The notes beneath the pieces are model-generated. The model had not been told where the DNA came from. It did no database searches and was given only the letters and a program-made list of their open reading frames with translations. This document shows positions 6,864 through 14,823 of a DNA stretch of 35,762 nt, in pieces; within the stretch, counting starts at the first letter, position 1, and every line of letters begins with the position of its first letter. Position numbers and translations under genes: made by a program. Where the stretch lies: positions 1-35,762 of the forward strand of contig JAAZDH010000151.1 of assembly GCA_012512865.1 (NCBI GenBank), written 5' to 3'. This stretch comes from Clostridiaceae bacterium (GTDB lineage: Bacteria; Bacillota; Clostridia; Acetivibrionales; DUMC01).

Positions 6864-7818
6864 CTAATAGGCCCTTATTTCCCTCCCAATAATTTCAAGG
6901 ATATTTGCATTGACAATCAGGACATACCTGTGGGGAGGGCTCCCCAGTTTTTGCACTATGTTTATCTCCACCTTTCCGTCCTTTTCTTCGTGATATATTT
7001 CAGGCGTGGGTATCCGTGCCAACCTGCTCGTCATAACCTTGTTCACCGTGGCCAGCATCCCCTTTTTGCCCATCATGCCTTTTATAATCGTCATGGTCTT
7101 CATACCCGCGATGGTCGTCATGGCCATCATGCCCATCACGCCCATCGCTCCCGTCATCTTCGTCATACCCCGGCATCTGGGCCAGGTACTATCTTCAATT
7201 CCATTTCGCCTGTATCCACCATGTTCCCGGCCCAATCTTCCGCATAAATACGGTAGTATAGCTGCTTAGCTGCTTATTGCCGATTTCCACTATATTTTCA
7301 AGCAGTTTCATCGCTTCTGTTACCGAAATTTCGTCTCCGCTTTCTTCCCCTATTTTTAGAAGGGCTTTTGCCTTTGCAAGCTTTAAGCCGGTTTTAACAT
7401 AAACATTGTCATACTAGCTGCTAAGCATACTGTCAAGCGTGCTATCGTGCATACTGCCAGTTCCATGTTCTTTCTCTTCCGTAATTGCATACATATTCTT
7501 GTTGACATACTCGACCAATTCCGCGTACTTGCCCTGCTCCTCCAGTTCAATAACGGGTTTCAGGTTTTCAAAGACGAATTCACATTCAACCTTGCTCACA
7601 CTCTCCGAAACACGCACGGTTATATTCTCGGACTGCATGATAATGTCCGGATTGTCGATAGGGCGTACCGTTTCACCCAACCCTCCAAGACTCGCGCCGT
7701 TGGCATATGTACTCGATGGCATACAAGCAATGGCTAGTAAAACTGCTGTAAGAAAAGCCAGGTAAACAAGAGAGCTAACATGATTATATCGGCAGGTAAC
7801 AGCTTTACATTTTTTCAT
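6864..7818 (-). pseudogene. Broken gene for a secreted protein with His/Asp/Gly-rich segment
   Basis: The 5' part (7818 to 7414) encodes a signal peptide (MKK..., hydrophobic core, Ala-rich cleavage site near TYANGA) followed by SLGGLGETVRPIDNPDIIM and ITVRVSESVSKVECEFVFEN. A TAG stops it at 7414. The same frame then continues (YDNVYVKTGLKLAKAKALL) to about 7270, where the reading frame must change to continue as YAEDWAGNMVDTGEMELKIV. Another shift leads into a strongly repetitive GHDGHDDHRG-like stretch (about 7190-7030), and another into the last piece, KVEINIVQKLGSPPHRYVL, ending at 6864. At least one stop and three frame changes kill it. A deletion probably also lies after CEFVFEN. I cannot name the family. 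Confidence 0.6.
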
Positions 7819-7901
7819 ATTAACATTTTCCCATACATCATGATTTACATAAATGATTTGATTTAAATAAATTTAATAAATTAAATAAATTCAAATTTTC
7901 T

Positions 7902-7968
7902 ATAAGTTAACTATATATTTCACAAGTTAATTCATAAATTAACTAATCATAAATTAACTATATATTTC
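7902..7968. repeat. AT-rich direct repeats
   Basis: A 20-bp unit ending TTAACTATATATTTC occurs at 7902-7921 and 7949-7968 with one mismatch; its first 12 bases occur again at 7934-7945. It lies between the broken secreted-protein gene and a doubtful small ORF. It could be regulatory or just a tandem-repeat expansion. Confidence 0.5.
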
Positions 7969-8010
7969 CCAGGCGAATATTTCCATTACAACTTCATTTC
8001 ATATTGTCAT

Positions 8011-8235
8011 TTAACTTATCTTGTCCTTCAACAGGATATTATAATTGTTTTTGCAGCACTTGCTCTTGTCGGAACAAGCACTCCCGCATCTGCATTTTCT
8101 ATCTTTCATATCACCGTATACTTTCCGCAAAGCAAAAATAAAAATCTCTGCAAATCTTACGCCAATTATTATATTTCCAATACTCATGCTATACTTCAAC
8201 TTCTCGCTTATATCTTCTGTGGTTATCGTGGCCAT
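8011..8235 (-). CDS. Hypothetical 74-residue protein with Cys-rich tail (doubtful)
   Basis: I do not recognise it. From the ATG at 8235, which has GGAG 9 nt upstream, it encodes MATITTEDISEKLKYSMSI, a weakly hydrophobic middle (NIIIGVRFAEIFIFALRKV) and a tail with five cysteines in 15 residues (CRCGSACSDKSKCC). The tail could bind metal. Coding potential is uncertain: the surroundings are full of decayed genes and the frame may be a fragment. A longer start at 8250 exists but lacks a good ribosome binding site. Confidence 0.3.
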   Translation of the reverse strand: MATITTEDISEKLKYSMSIGNIIIGVRFAEIFIFALRKVYGDMKDRKCRCGSACSDKSKCCKNNYNILLKDKIS

Positions 8236-8366
8236 AACCAATATCTCCATTACCTTCAGGGGTGGTTATATGTCTTGCTTCTCGCTGCTTATGCAAAATA
8301 AAAGCTTTCTTTACATACGTGGAACTCCGCCTATGCACCGCTTAACAAAGCAATTAAAATATAGGG

Positions 8367-9521
8367 TTACTCCATTAACCAGATTATATCACCGGACTTG
8401 TTTATATAGGCAAAGCCCACTTCATCGACTATCACCCTTGCCAGTTCCCCGACGAAACCTGTATGCCATTCCATGGGAAATGTGTACCCACCCCCGTAGG
8501 GATACGAAACTGTTGTATTGGAAACAACATTTCCATTTGCATCAATAATCATAAAATCTTCTGTCAAGCCTTGAGAACTGCCTTTTGCTTCTTCATCATC
8601 GAAAGGTTTGACAAATGCATAAGCTTCTTGAAACTTAGTGCAGTGTTTATATTCAGGATTAATCACCCATTCTCCATTGGTATTTATATAACCCCATTTT
8701 CCCCCGGTTTGAACTTGGGCAAGCCCTTCGGAAAAATTCCTTGCATTATCAAAAACAGCTTCTATTGCAATATCTCCATCTGTATTAATAAACCCGGACT
8801 TCCCCTCAATTTCAACAAGAGAAAGGCCATCATGAAAATCCAGGTATTGCAAGTATTCAATTCCATTAAAGGGATATTGGGCTTGAATTTTAACCTGGCC
8901 ATTCCTGTCAATATACCCGTACATACAATTCTCATCAACAACAACAGCAAGCCCTTCCGAGAATTCGCCTGCATAGGTATACTGAGGATTTATGCAAATA
9001 TTTCCGTTTGTGTCGATATAACCATATAAACCGTCCTTTTCAAATACAGCAAGACCTTCACTGAAATTTCCAGCGTTACCATTAAGAAAACTTCTAAAAA
9101 ATGTTTCGCCTTCCTTATTGATAAAACCTGTTTTTCTTGTGTTTCCTTCGGTTATTACAACCTTCGACAAACCTTCCTTGAAGCCTGAACAAAAATCATA
9201 TTGCGGCTTTATAATAAATATACCATCCGGATTAATAAAACCCCATTTCCCATCTGATGAAACGGCAGCAAGCCCCTCTTTGAAAAAATCTGCCTTGTCA
9301 TATATATAATCTATTATAACTGTACCTTCCGTATCAATATAGCCCCATTTCCCATTTGTCCCTAAGACCGGATAAAGCAATTGAGTACCTGTTTTGGCTG
9401 TTTCCTGGCTTGAAATTCTATTATCCAGGGTAGCTGCTTGTTCATTTGGCAAGCCGGCCTGACATCCTGAACATATAAATAATAGGATGCTCATAATTAT
9501 TGATAATGTTATACCTGCCAC
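8367..9521 (-). CDS. WG-repeat lipoprotein
   Basis: A 384-residue protein made of WG (KWG) repeats. The unit is roughly G-K-W-G-Y/F-I-N/D-x-x-G...I-x-P-Q/E-Y/F-x-x-x-x-x-F-S/K-E-G-L-A-x-V. At least seven copies are visible, starting at GKWGYIDTEG, GKWGFINPDG, KTGFINKEG, GLYGYIDTNG, CMYGYIDRNG, GKSGFINTDG and GKWGYINTNG. The N-terminus has a hydrophobic stretch ending FICSGC, a slightly unusual lipobox, so the mature protein should be anchored to the outer face of the membrane. WG repeats are thought to bind ligands or proteins; the role here is unknown. The start is GTG with GGAGG 7 nt upstream. It is downstream of the methyltransferase at 9.7-10.3 kb, separated by 212 nt. Confidence 0.85.
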   Translation of the reverse strand: MAGITLSIIMSILLFICSGCQAGLPNEQAATLDNRISSQETAKTGTQLLYPVLGTNGKWGYIDTEGTVIIDYIYDKADFFKEGLAAVSSDGKWGFINPDGIFIIKPQYDFCSGFKEGLSKVVITEGNTRKTGFINKEGETFFRSFLNGNAGNFSEGLAVFEKDGLYGYIDTNGNICINPQYTYAGEFSEGLAVVVDENCMYGYIDRNGQVKIQAQYPFNGIEYLQYLDFHDGLSLVEIEGKSGFINTDGDIAIEAVFDNARNFSEGLAQVQTGGKWGYINTNGEWVINPEYKHCTKFQEAYAFVKPFDDEEAKGSSQGLTEDFMIIDANGNVVSNTTVSYPYGGGYTFPMEWHTGFVGELARVIVDEVGFAYINKSGDIIWLME

Positions 9522-9733
9522 CAGTTATCCTCCTTTCAAATTACGGGGGGAATACTGCTCTTTGGAAATTCTGATAGATCCTCCCATTGACTAAGGCTAT
9601 AAACACTTGGTCAAACTTCCTTTTAATACTATTCTATGTGTTAGAGTTACACATTATTGCAAAAGTGACATCAACGAGTTGTATTCAATTGCCTGTACAA
9701 ATAGCAGCACAACTGTGCACCATAACTATGCTC

Positions 9734-10348
9734 TTAGTACAGCTGCTCTCTTAACTGGTATATAATAAATTTCTCTCTTTCATCATTTTCCCCGGGCACC
9801 CTTATTTTATCTATAATTTCAAAGGGTGTGCCGATTTCAAGAAATATTTCATACTCCTGCATTGGATAATAAAGGATTAAATCCTCATTTCTCCTGTCCT
9901 TTTCCACCGAACGCAAAATATTATAAATGACTTTCCTAAATATAGGTATCGAAAAGGGGTTGAAAAAATAAAAACAATTGTCTTTTTTATCAATTTTATA
10001 ATGCTGGGCAAGGCCATACTTGAATTTGACAGGCGCAGCAATATTTCTTGTCTTTAACCTGTACATTATTTTGTTTTCAATAGCTTCTCTATAGGTTCTG
10101 AAATCAGCTTCTACCCCAACTACCGGCAAATGAAAACGATTATGCAAATAAAACGCCACCCTCCCCCGGCCGCACCCAAAATCGACAATTGTATCAGCAT
10201 CCTTGAATTTATAATTTTCAGAAAGTGCATGCAAGGCCTTGTATGGCGTTGCTTCATAACGATAATAATGGATTTTCTTATTATCCGGCCATTCTCTTGT
10301 ACCAACTGTTTTAATGCCAAGCAATTTATCTTGTTCTCTTTCTTCCAT
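9734..10348 (-). CDS. Class I SAM-dependent methyltransferase
   Basis: About 204 residues. Motif I is visible as TIVDFGCGRGRVAFYL, followed by the acidic VVGVEADFRTY (ribose-binding Asp/Glu) and the NCFYFFNPFS strand where catalytic motif IV is expected. A conserved pre-domain YYRYEATPYKALHAL lies before motif I. The substrate is unknown. The ATG at 10348 has GAGGAG 7 nt upstream; an in-frame ATG at 10372 has none, so I shortened the call. It follows the ABC ATPase gene by 97 nt on the same strand and may be the last gene of that operon. Confidence 0.8.
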   Translation of the reverse strand: MEEREQDKLLGIKTVGTREWPDNKKIHYYRYEATPYKALHALSENYKFKDADTIVDFGCGRGRVAFYLHNRFHLPVVGVEADFRTYREAIENKIMYRLKTRNIAAPVKFKYGLAQHYKIDKKDNCFYFFNPFSIPIFRKVIYNILRSVEKDRRNEDLILYYPMQEYEIFLEIGTPFEIIDKIRVPGENDEREKFIIYQLREQLY

Positions 10349-10445
10349 AAAAACGCTCCTCGACGCACTCAAGAAACTAAAGATATAACCTCAAGATATG
10401 TTTTATCATAACACGTGGTCAATATCAATAAATTCATCAATGTTT

Positions 10446-11117
10446 CTACGAGTGTTTCACAAAGAGCAGCCTCCCATCATTGATTCCCCAGATTTCATCG
10501 GCGATGGAAGCGACCTTTTGGGAATGGGTGGCAATGATGACACACTTGCCTTCGTCACGTGCGAGGGATGCGAGAATATTCAACACCGCAGTTTCGTTAT
10601 CGCTATCAAGGTTAGCCGTAGGCTCATCGGCAAGCATAATGCCAGGATTGTTTGATAAGGCCCGGGCAATGCATACCCGCTGTTGCTCTCCACCGGACAT
10701 TTTAAGCACTTTTCTGTTTGCCGTTTCCCTGTCAATGCCAACCTTTTCCAGCAAGGCGTAAGCATATTCTTTCTTGTTCTTCTCCCGGTTCCCGCTGATC
10801 CACATGGAAAGCACGATATTTTCAATTCCCGTGGCATTGGTCAGCAGGTTAAAACCCTGGAAAATAACTCCTATATTTTTCGCCCGGTAGTCGTCACGGT
10901 CAATCTTTTTGAGACTGGTGCCTTTATAAAAAACATCGCCTTCAGTGCAAACATCCAATCCGGCAATAAGCGAGAGCAAGGTGGACTTGCCCGCCTCGGA
11001 TTTACCAACGATTGTATATATTCTACTGCATGAAAAACGCGCATTTACACCTTTGAGAACCGGTTTCTTCGTACCCTCGTACTGGTATGATACATTTTCA
11101 AGGGATACTATATCCAT
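10446..11117 (-). CDS. ABC transporter ATP-binding protein (MacB/LolD type)
   Basis: A 223-residue ATPase of the family that partners FtsX-like permeases. Walker A is GKSEAGKST (38-46); the usual G-x-S-G-S-G-K-S-T has become G-K-S-E-A-G-K-S-T. The Q loop is IFQGFNLL (Q87), the signature SGGEQ (141-145), Walker B LADEPT (162-167) and the switch His ATHS (H198). ATG has AGGAGG 8 nt upstream. It follows the permease gene, with a 167-nt gap filled by tandem repeats. With the two-component genes upstream it resembles the ABC/two-component modules of Firmicutes that detect and resist cell-envelope antibiotics, although the substrate is not readable. Confidence 0.9.
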   Translation of the reverse strand: MDIVSLENVSYQYEGTKKPVLKGVNARFSCSRIYTIVGKSEAGKSTLLSLIAGLDVCTEGDVFYKGTSLKKIDRDDYRAKNIGVIFQGFNLLTNATGIENIVLSMWISGNREKNKKEYAYALLEKVGIDRETANRKVLKMSGGEQQRVCIARALSNNPGIMLADEPTANLDSDNETAVLNILASLARDEGKCVIIATHSQKVASIADEIWGINDGRLLFVKHS

Positions 11118-11156
11118 GCCTGTTACCTCCTAATTCATTTTCTTCAGACTTTTTTC

Positions 11157-11288
11157 GTTCCATCCGGCTAATTTCGCAACATCAAACCAGTTTTGTTCCA
11201 TTTGGCTGATTTAGTCCCATAATACATTCCATCATACGTCCCACAATACGTTCCATCATACATCCCGCCATACTTCCCACTATACTAA
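11157..11288. repeat. Tandem 12-bp repeat block between permease and ATPase genes
   Basis: Six 12-bp units (11217-11288) follow the pattern CCAnnATACnTn, the last running over the permease stop codon. Just beside them, an 18-bp unit GTTCCATnnGGCTnATTT occurs twice (11157-11174 and 11195-11212). The block makes up most of the gap within the operon. Confidence 0.7.
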
Positions 11289-12730
11289 TTGCGTTCCATC
11301 AAAATCTTGATGGGTTCATACTTTGTAATCTTTGTAATGGCAGTCAGTGAAGCAAGAGAAGCAAGAGCTAGTGCTATAACCGCCATCTCTATGATCGTGT
11401 CCATACCAACTGAAACATCAACTTGCTCAAGAGGGACGGGTTCTTTTTCTATCGGTCTTCCCAGTAGCACACCACTACCAACCATTGGGCCACCCTGCAA
11501 AATACCCTGATTGGCTGCCATCTTCGCATTTTCAATCTGGCCGGCCAGCAATGTATCGCTTACAGGCTGGGCAACAACTGACCCGATCCCGAATCCAATA
11601 GCCAGGCATAAAGCGGTAATGATCAGCATTTCAAGCCAGAGTCCCAGCGCAACCTTTTTTTTCTTCATCCCCATTGCCCGTAAAACACCGATTTCATATT
11701 TGCGCTCCCTTACCGCGATGGATGAAAGGACCATAAGGATTATGGAGCCGAATATCAAGACCACAATCATAAAGGTTAATGAACCCTTTTTCAGCCCTTC
11801 CACCGGGCCGACAACTTTTTGATATCCCGCTTCATCCGTGCTGACAAGGTAGTATTCATCCAGGCCTTTCGCGCGAAGCTCTGCTTCAAAATCCTCCAGC
11901 ATAGATGGATTTTTTAAGTAATATTTTGCGTTTACACCTATCAGGCTGCCGAAGTTATTAAACATTGTATCAATTGTTGTTAAAATTTCATTCCTGCGAT
12001 TCAGAGATGAAATTTTAACCTGTGTTGAATACTCTTCCGTGGCGTCAAAGAATATCCCGGTAATTGTTAGCTCCACTGTATTATTCTTGATTTCCTGCTC
12101 ATTGTTGTCACTAATGCGGATGACGGATGATTTCAGTTTTATCTTGTCGCCGACTTTCAGATTGTTGAGATCGGCCAATTCTTTGCTGATGATACATTCG
12201 TTGTCGTTTTCCGGCATCTTGCCTCCCTCCGCCAATTTCCTGTATCCCTTATTGAACTCGTCCCATTGATTGCCTATAAGGGTCATTGTAGGCATAGCAT
12301 AATCATCCCCGCTTAATGACCCTGTAATAGAATCTATGGCTCTTCCAATAACACCCTGGTTATTGTCCTCGTCGACCGCCTTGATGCCATCACCTGCAAC
12401 ACCGGCTGAAGCAGTAATCACCGCTTCTTTTAAATATTCAGACCTGGCAAAATCCAGGTACTGCTGCGGTGTTATTGCTTTAAATGTAGTTTTTCTTGCA
12501 GATAAAACATCATTTATATTCATTACCCTTGTCACTTTTGTCATGTCGGGAGCAATGGTAACTTCACTGCCAAAACGTGACTTGTAGTCATCGATGATGC
12601 TGTTGGTAGTATTGTTGATGCACAGGGATATGATTGATACCGTGATGGTGATGAGGATAATGACTCCCATCAAGATATTTCTTCCCTTGTTTCTGCCTAT
12701 GTTTTTTATTGCATTTACAAAAATATACAT
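11285..12730 (-). CDS. FtsX-like ABC transporter permease (MacB type)
   Basis: About 481 residues. One membrane segment near the N-terminus (ILMGVIILITITVSIISLCI) is followed by a large extracytoplasmic MacB-PCD-like domain of about 300 residues. Three C-terminal segments follow (FMIVVLIFGSIILMVLSS, LGLWLEMLIITALCLAIGF, MAVIALALASLASLTAI), with the family motif YEIGVLRAMGMKKKKV between the first two. A proline-rich stretch (GRPIEKEPVPLEQV) lies before the last segment. I chose the ATG at 12730, which has GGGAGG 8 nt upstream and opens MYIFVNAIKNIGRNKGRN; the upstream in-frame start at 12772 lacks one. It works with the ATPase downstream. A PhoP-like box lies upstream at 12800-12816. Confidence 0.9.
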   Translation of the reverse strand: MYIFVNAIKNIGRNKGRNILMGVIILITITVSIISLCINNTTNSIIDDYKSRFGSEVTIAPDMTKVTRVMNINDVLSARKTTFKAITPQQYLDFARSEYLKEAVITASAGVAGDGIKAVDEDNNQGVIGRAIDSITGSLSGDDYAMPTMTLIGNQWDEFNKGYRKLAEGGKMPENDNECIISKELADLNNLKVGDKIKLKSSVIRISDNNEQEIKNNTVELTITGIFFDATEEYSTQVKISSLNRRNEILTTIDTMFNNFGSLIGVNAKYYLKNPSMLEDFEAELRAKGLDEYYLVSTDEAGYQKVVGPVEGLKKGSLTFMIVVLIFGSIILMVLSSIAVRERKYEIGVLRAMGMKKKKVALGLWLEMLIITALCLAIGFGIGSVVAQPVSDTLLAGQIENAKMAANQGILQGGPMVGSGVLLGRPIEKEPVPLEQVDVSVGMDTIIEMAVIALALASLASLTAITKITKYEPIKILMERN

Positions 12731-12799
12731 TATGATAGCCTCCCTCGCCTTCTTTTTTGTTGCAGATAACATAGTGCGATGCCATCATAACAAATCAAA

Positions 12800-12816
12800 T
12801 GTTAATTTATCGTTAA
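12800..12816. promoter_or_regulatory. PhoP-like direct-repeat box before the permease gene
   Basis: On the minus strand this reads TTAACG, 5 nt, TTAACA: two 6-bp direct repeats with an 11-bp period, the geometry of OmpR/PhoP-type regulator sites. The same element lies before the response-regulator gene at 14615-14631, with one difference in 17 bases. It overlaps the last codons of the kinase gene and lies 70 nt before the permease start. Confidence 0.55.
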
Positions 12817-13905
12817 GACCTCGGGAAAAACCATGTAAAAAACCGTTCCACTTGTTTCTCCATTTTCAACCCAGCATAAACCTCCGCACAAATCGCAGAC
12901 ATGCCGTACAAGGCTAAGGCCGATTCCATACCCGTCCTTTTTAAGCTGGCCAACCCTGTACCGGTAATCAAATAATTTTTCAAGTTCTTCATCATCCAAA
13001 CCCTTACCTTCATCGGATACCGAAATGATTATACTGCCTCTTTGATTGGAGACGGATACATTGATTCGCCCTTTTCCGTGTTTTATGGCATTATTAATAA
13101 TATTGGCCACCGCCCGGTTGATCCATAATTCTTTCGCCGCTACCTGGTAATTTGCCGAATCATCAAAATCAAAATAGATGTTGGGATATATTTTTCTATA
13201 TTCATCGCATACATCCGCACATACAAGCGCCGCATCTATGATTTCCATCTTCCCGGAGCTATTTGCCGACGCACTCAATGTCAGTATGTCATCCAGGCTG
13301 TCAACCACCTTGTCCACCTCCTTCGTCAATTCGCTGTTGCCGGATAATTGGAGTTTTGCCCGCAAAAGTGACAGCATGTTTTTCTGCTCATGTGTCACAT
13401 ATGAGGACAGCCTCACATAATCAAGGGCATTGGTAGCCAGCCGGTTTTTTATTTCCAAATACGCCTTGGCAATGGCCGGATGTTCGGGCTCCATGCCGCT
13501 TCCATTATCAATCCTGGATAACTGCCTTGCCAGCAAGAGCGCCTGTTTTTCCTGCTGCCTTTGTAAGATTTTGGAAAGAACAACGGCGCCTGCAACAAAT
13601 ATAAAAATGATTATGATTAATAAATAGGGTAAATCTTTAAGTATTGCAGACAAATACATATTTTCGATTTGTTTCTTGCCAATAAACCCGATTATGGTAC
13701 TTAACGGTATTGTTGCCGAGCCTTTTTCGAGGGATGAAATAATATAATTATTATCAAGATTAGCCAGGTAACCCGGCAAACCCAGCCGTGGCGCCGGGAT
13801 AAACTTGATATATAATATAAAGGCTGCAATTAAGAATGATGTTATAACAAAAGAAAATATCAAAAGCGTCCCGCTTAAGCCCGTCATTTTTATTCTTCTT
13901 TGCAT
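12802..13905 (-). CDS. Sensor histidine kinase
   Basis: A 367-residue membrane kinase. Two membrane segments (about 10-34 and 93-110) enclose a small extracytoplasmic loop of about 60 residues. The phosphoacceptor is H172 in VTHEQKNMLSLL, an unusual H box lacking the common H-E-x-R-T-P order. The ATPase domain has the N box (NIINNAIKHG, about 268-277), G1 DEGKGL (298-303) and G2 GYGIGL (325-330). The start overlaps the response-regulator gene by 16 nt and has AAAGGGG 8 nt upstream, so the two are translationally coupled. It presumably phosphorylates D51 of that regulator. The short sensor loop suggests sensing at or in the membrane, or through the adjacent ABC transporter. Confidence 0.9.
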   Translation of the reverse strand: MQRRIKMTGLSGTLLIFSFVITSFLIAAFILYIKFIPAPRLGLPGYLANLDNNYIISSLEKGSATIPLSTIIGFIGKKQIENMYLSAILKDLPYLLIIIIFIFVAGAVVLSKILQRQQEKQALLLARQLSRIDNGSGMEPEHPAIAKAYLEIKNRLATNALDYVRLSSYVTHEQKNMLSLLRAKLQLSGNSELTKEVDKVVDSLDDILTLSASANSSGKMEIIDAALVCADVCDEYRKIYPNIYFDFDDSANYQVAAKELWINRAVANIINNAIKHGKGRINVSVSNQRGSIIISVSDEGKGLDDEELEKLFDYRYRVGQLKKDGYGIGLSLVRHVCDLCGGLCWVENGETSGTVFYMVFPEVLTIN

Positions 13906-14564
13906 AGCCGGTACCCCTTTCCCTTGATTGTGATAAGCAAGCCTTCCCCGCCTGCTGCAGCCAGCTTTTTACGCAAATTTGCTATGTGAACGCGGAGGAC
14001 GGAAGAAAAAGGGTCAAAAAACTCGTCATATACGTGTTCAACAATATCCTCGCTTGATACCACATCCGGATGCCGGTTTGCCAGGTATTCGAGAATATCA
14101 AATTCTTTTGCCGAAAGAGATATTTCAAGCCCGTCAACATAAGCTTTTCTTATGTGGGGATCAATTCGAATACGTCCGATGTTTATTTCGTTTTTCGTCC
14201 GCCCGTATGAGCGCCGGATGACTGCTTTTATCCGGGCTTTAAGCTCCACAAAGTCAAAGGGCTTTATGATGTAATCGTCTGCGCCGCTGTTGAGACCGTG
14301 CGCCCGCTCCGCCACCGCATGGCGGGCAGTAATAATTATGATGGGGGTGTGTAGCTCCTGGTCTCGTAAAAAAGCCAAAACATCGAGCCCGTCCTTATCA
14401 GGCAGGTTCAAATCAAGTAAAATCGCATCATACCCATTCGCAAGCGCTTTTTCTTCGCCCTCAATGCCGGTATTTGATATGTCAACCGTAAATCCTTGCT
14501 CCTCCAAGCCCTCCTTCATTATAAGGGCAAGTTCCTTATCATCCTCAATAATCAATAAGCGCAT
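13890..14564 (-). CDS. OmpR/PhoB-family response regulator
   Basis: 224 residues. The receiver domain has the acidic pair D8/D9, the phosphoacceptor D51 (LLDLNLPDKDG), the conserved Thr of IITARH and the Lys of IIKPF. The C-terminal winged helix carries LSAKEFDILEYLANR, VRVHIANLRKKL and the wing GKGYRL. I chose the ATG at 14564 (MRLLIIEDD), which matches the family start; the extra 13 codons upstream in frame do not. It is first in an operon with kinase, permease and ATPase. A PhoP-like box 50 nt upstream suggests autoregulation. Confidence 0.95.
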   Translation of the reverse strand: MRLLIIEDDKELALIMKEGLEEQGFTVDISNTGIEGEEKALANGYDAILLDLNLPDKDGLDVLAFLRDQELHTPIIIITARHAVAERAHGLNSGADDYIIKPFDFVELKARIKAVIRRSYGRTKNEINIGRIRIDPHIRKAYVDGLEISLSAKEFDILEYLANRHPDVVSSEDIVEHVYDEFFDPFSSVLRVHIANLRKKLAAAGGEGLLITIKGKGYRLCKEE

Positions 14565-14614
14565 GAACCGCACCGCCTTCCCACAGGATACCAATAATAA
14601 CATATATTATGTAA

Positions 14615-14631
14615 TGTTAATTTAACGTTAA
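14615..14631. promoter_or_regulatory. PhoP-like direct-repeat box before the response-regulator gene
   Basis: On the minus strand, TTAACG, 5 nt, TTAACA, matching the box at 12800-12816. It is followed by an AT-rich stretch (CATAATATATG) where a -10 box could lie. Confidence 0.55.
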
Positions 14632-14653
14632 GAACAGAAGCGATTCGTAGATA

Positions 14654-14769
14654 AAGCACAATCGGTCAAGTGCAATCGGTTAAGCACAATTGATTAAGTA
14701 CATCCAGTTAAGCACAATCGGTCAAGCACATTTGATCAGGTAAGTGCAATTAGTTAAGTACAATCGGAT
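14654..14769. repeat. Tandem 14-bp repeat, eight units
   Basis: Eight units of consensus AAGCACAATCGGTT run head to tail, with one 4-base interruption (14738-14741). They lie between the GrpB-methyltransferase stop and the response-regulator promoter region and hold no gene. Confidence 0.8.
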
Positions 14770-14823
14770 ACAAGCCGGCCATAACGCCCTGTTCATTTAC
14801 ACTTTTTTCTATGCTTTTTTCCT

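Noticed and set aside
6930..7269. Long plus-strand frames rich in hydrophobic or His residues
   Set aside because: They are the antisense of the repetitive GHDGHDD stretch of the broken secreted-protein gene.
14654..14769. Possible CRISPR array
   Set aside because: The units are 14 bp and run head to tail without spacers; no cas genes are present.
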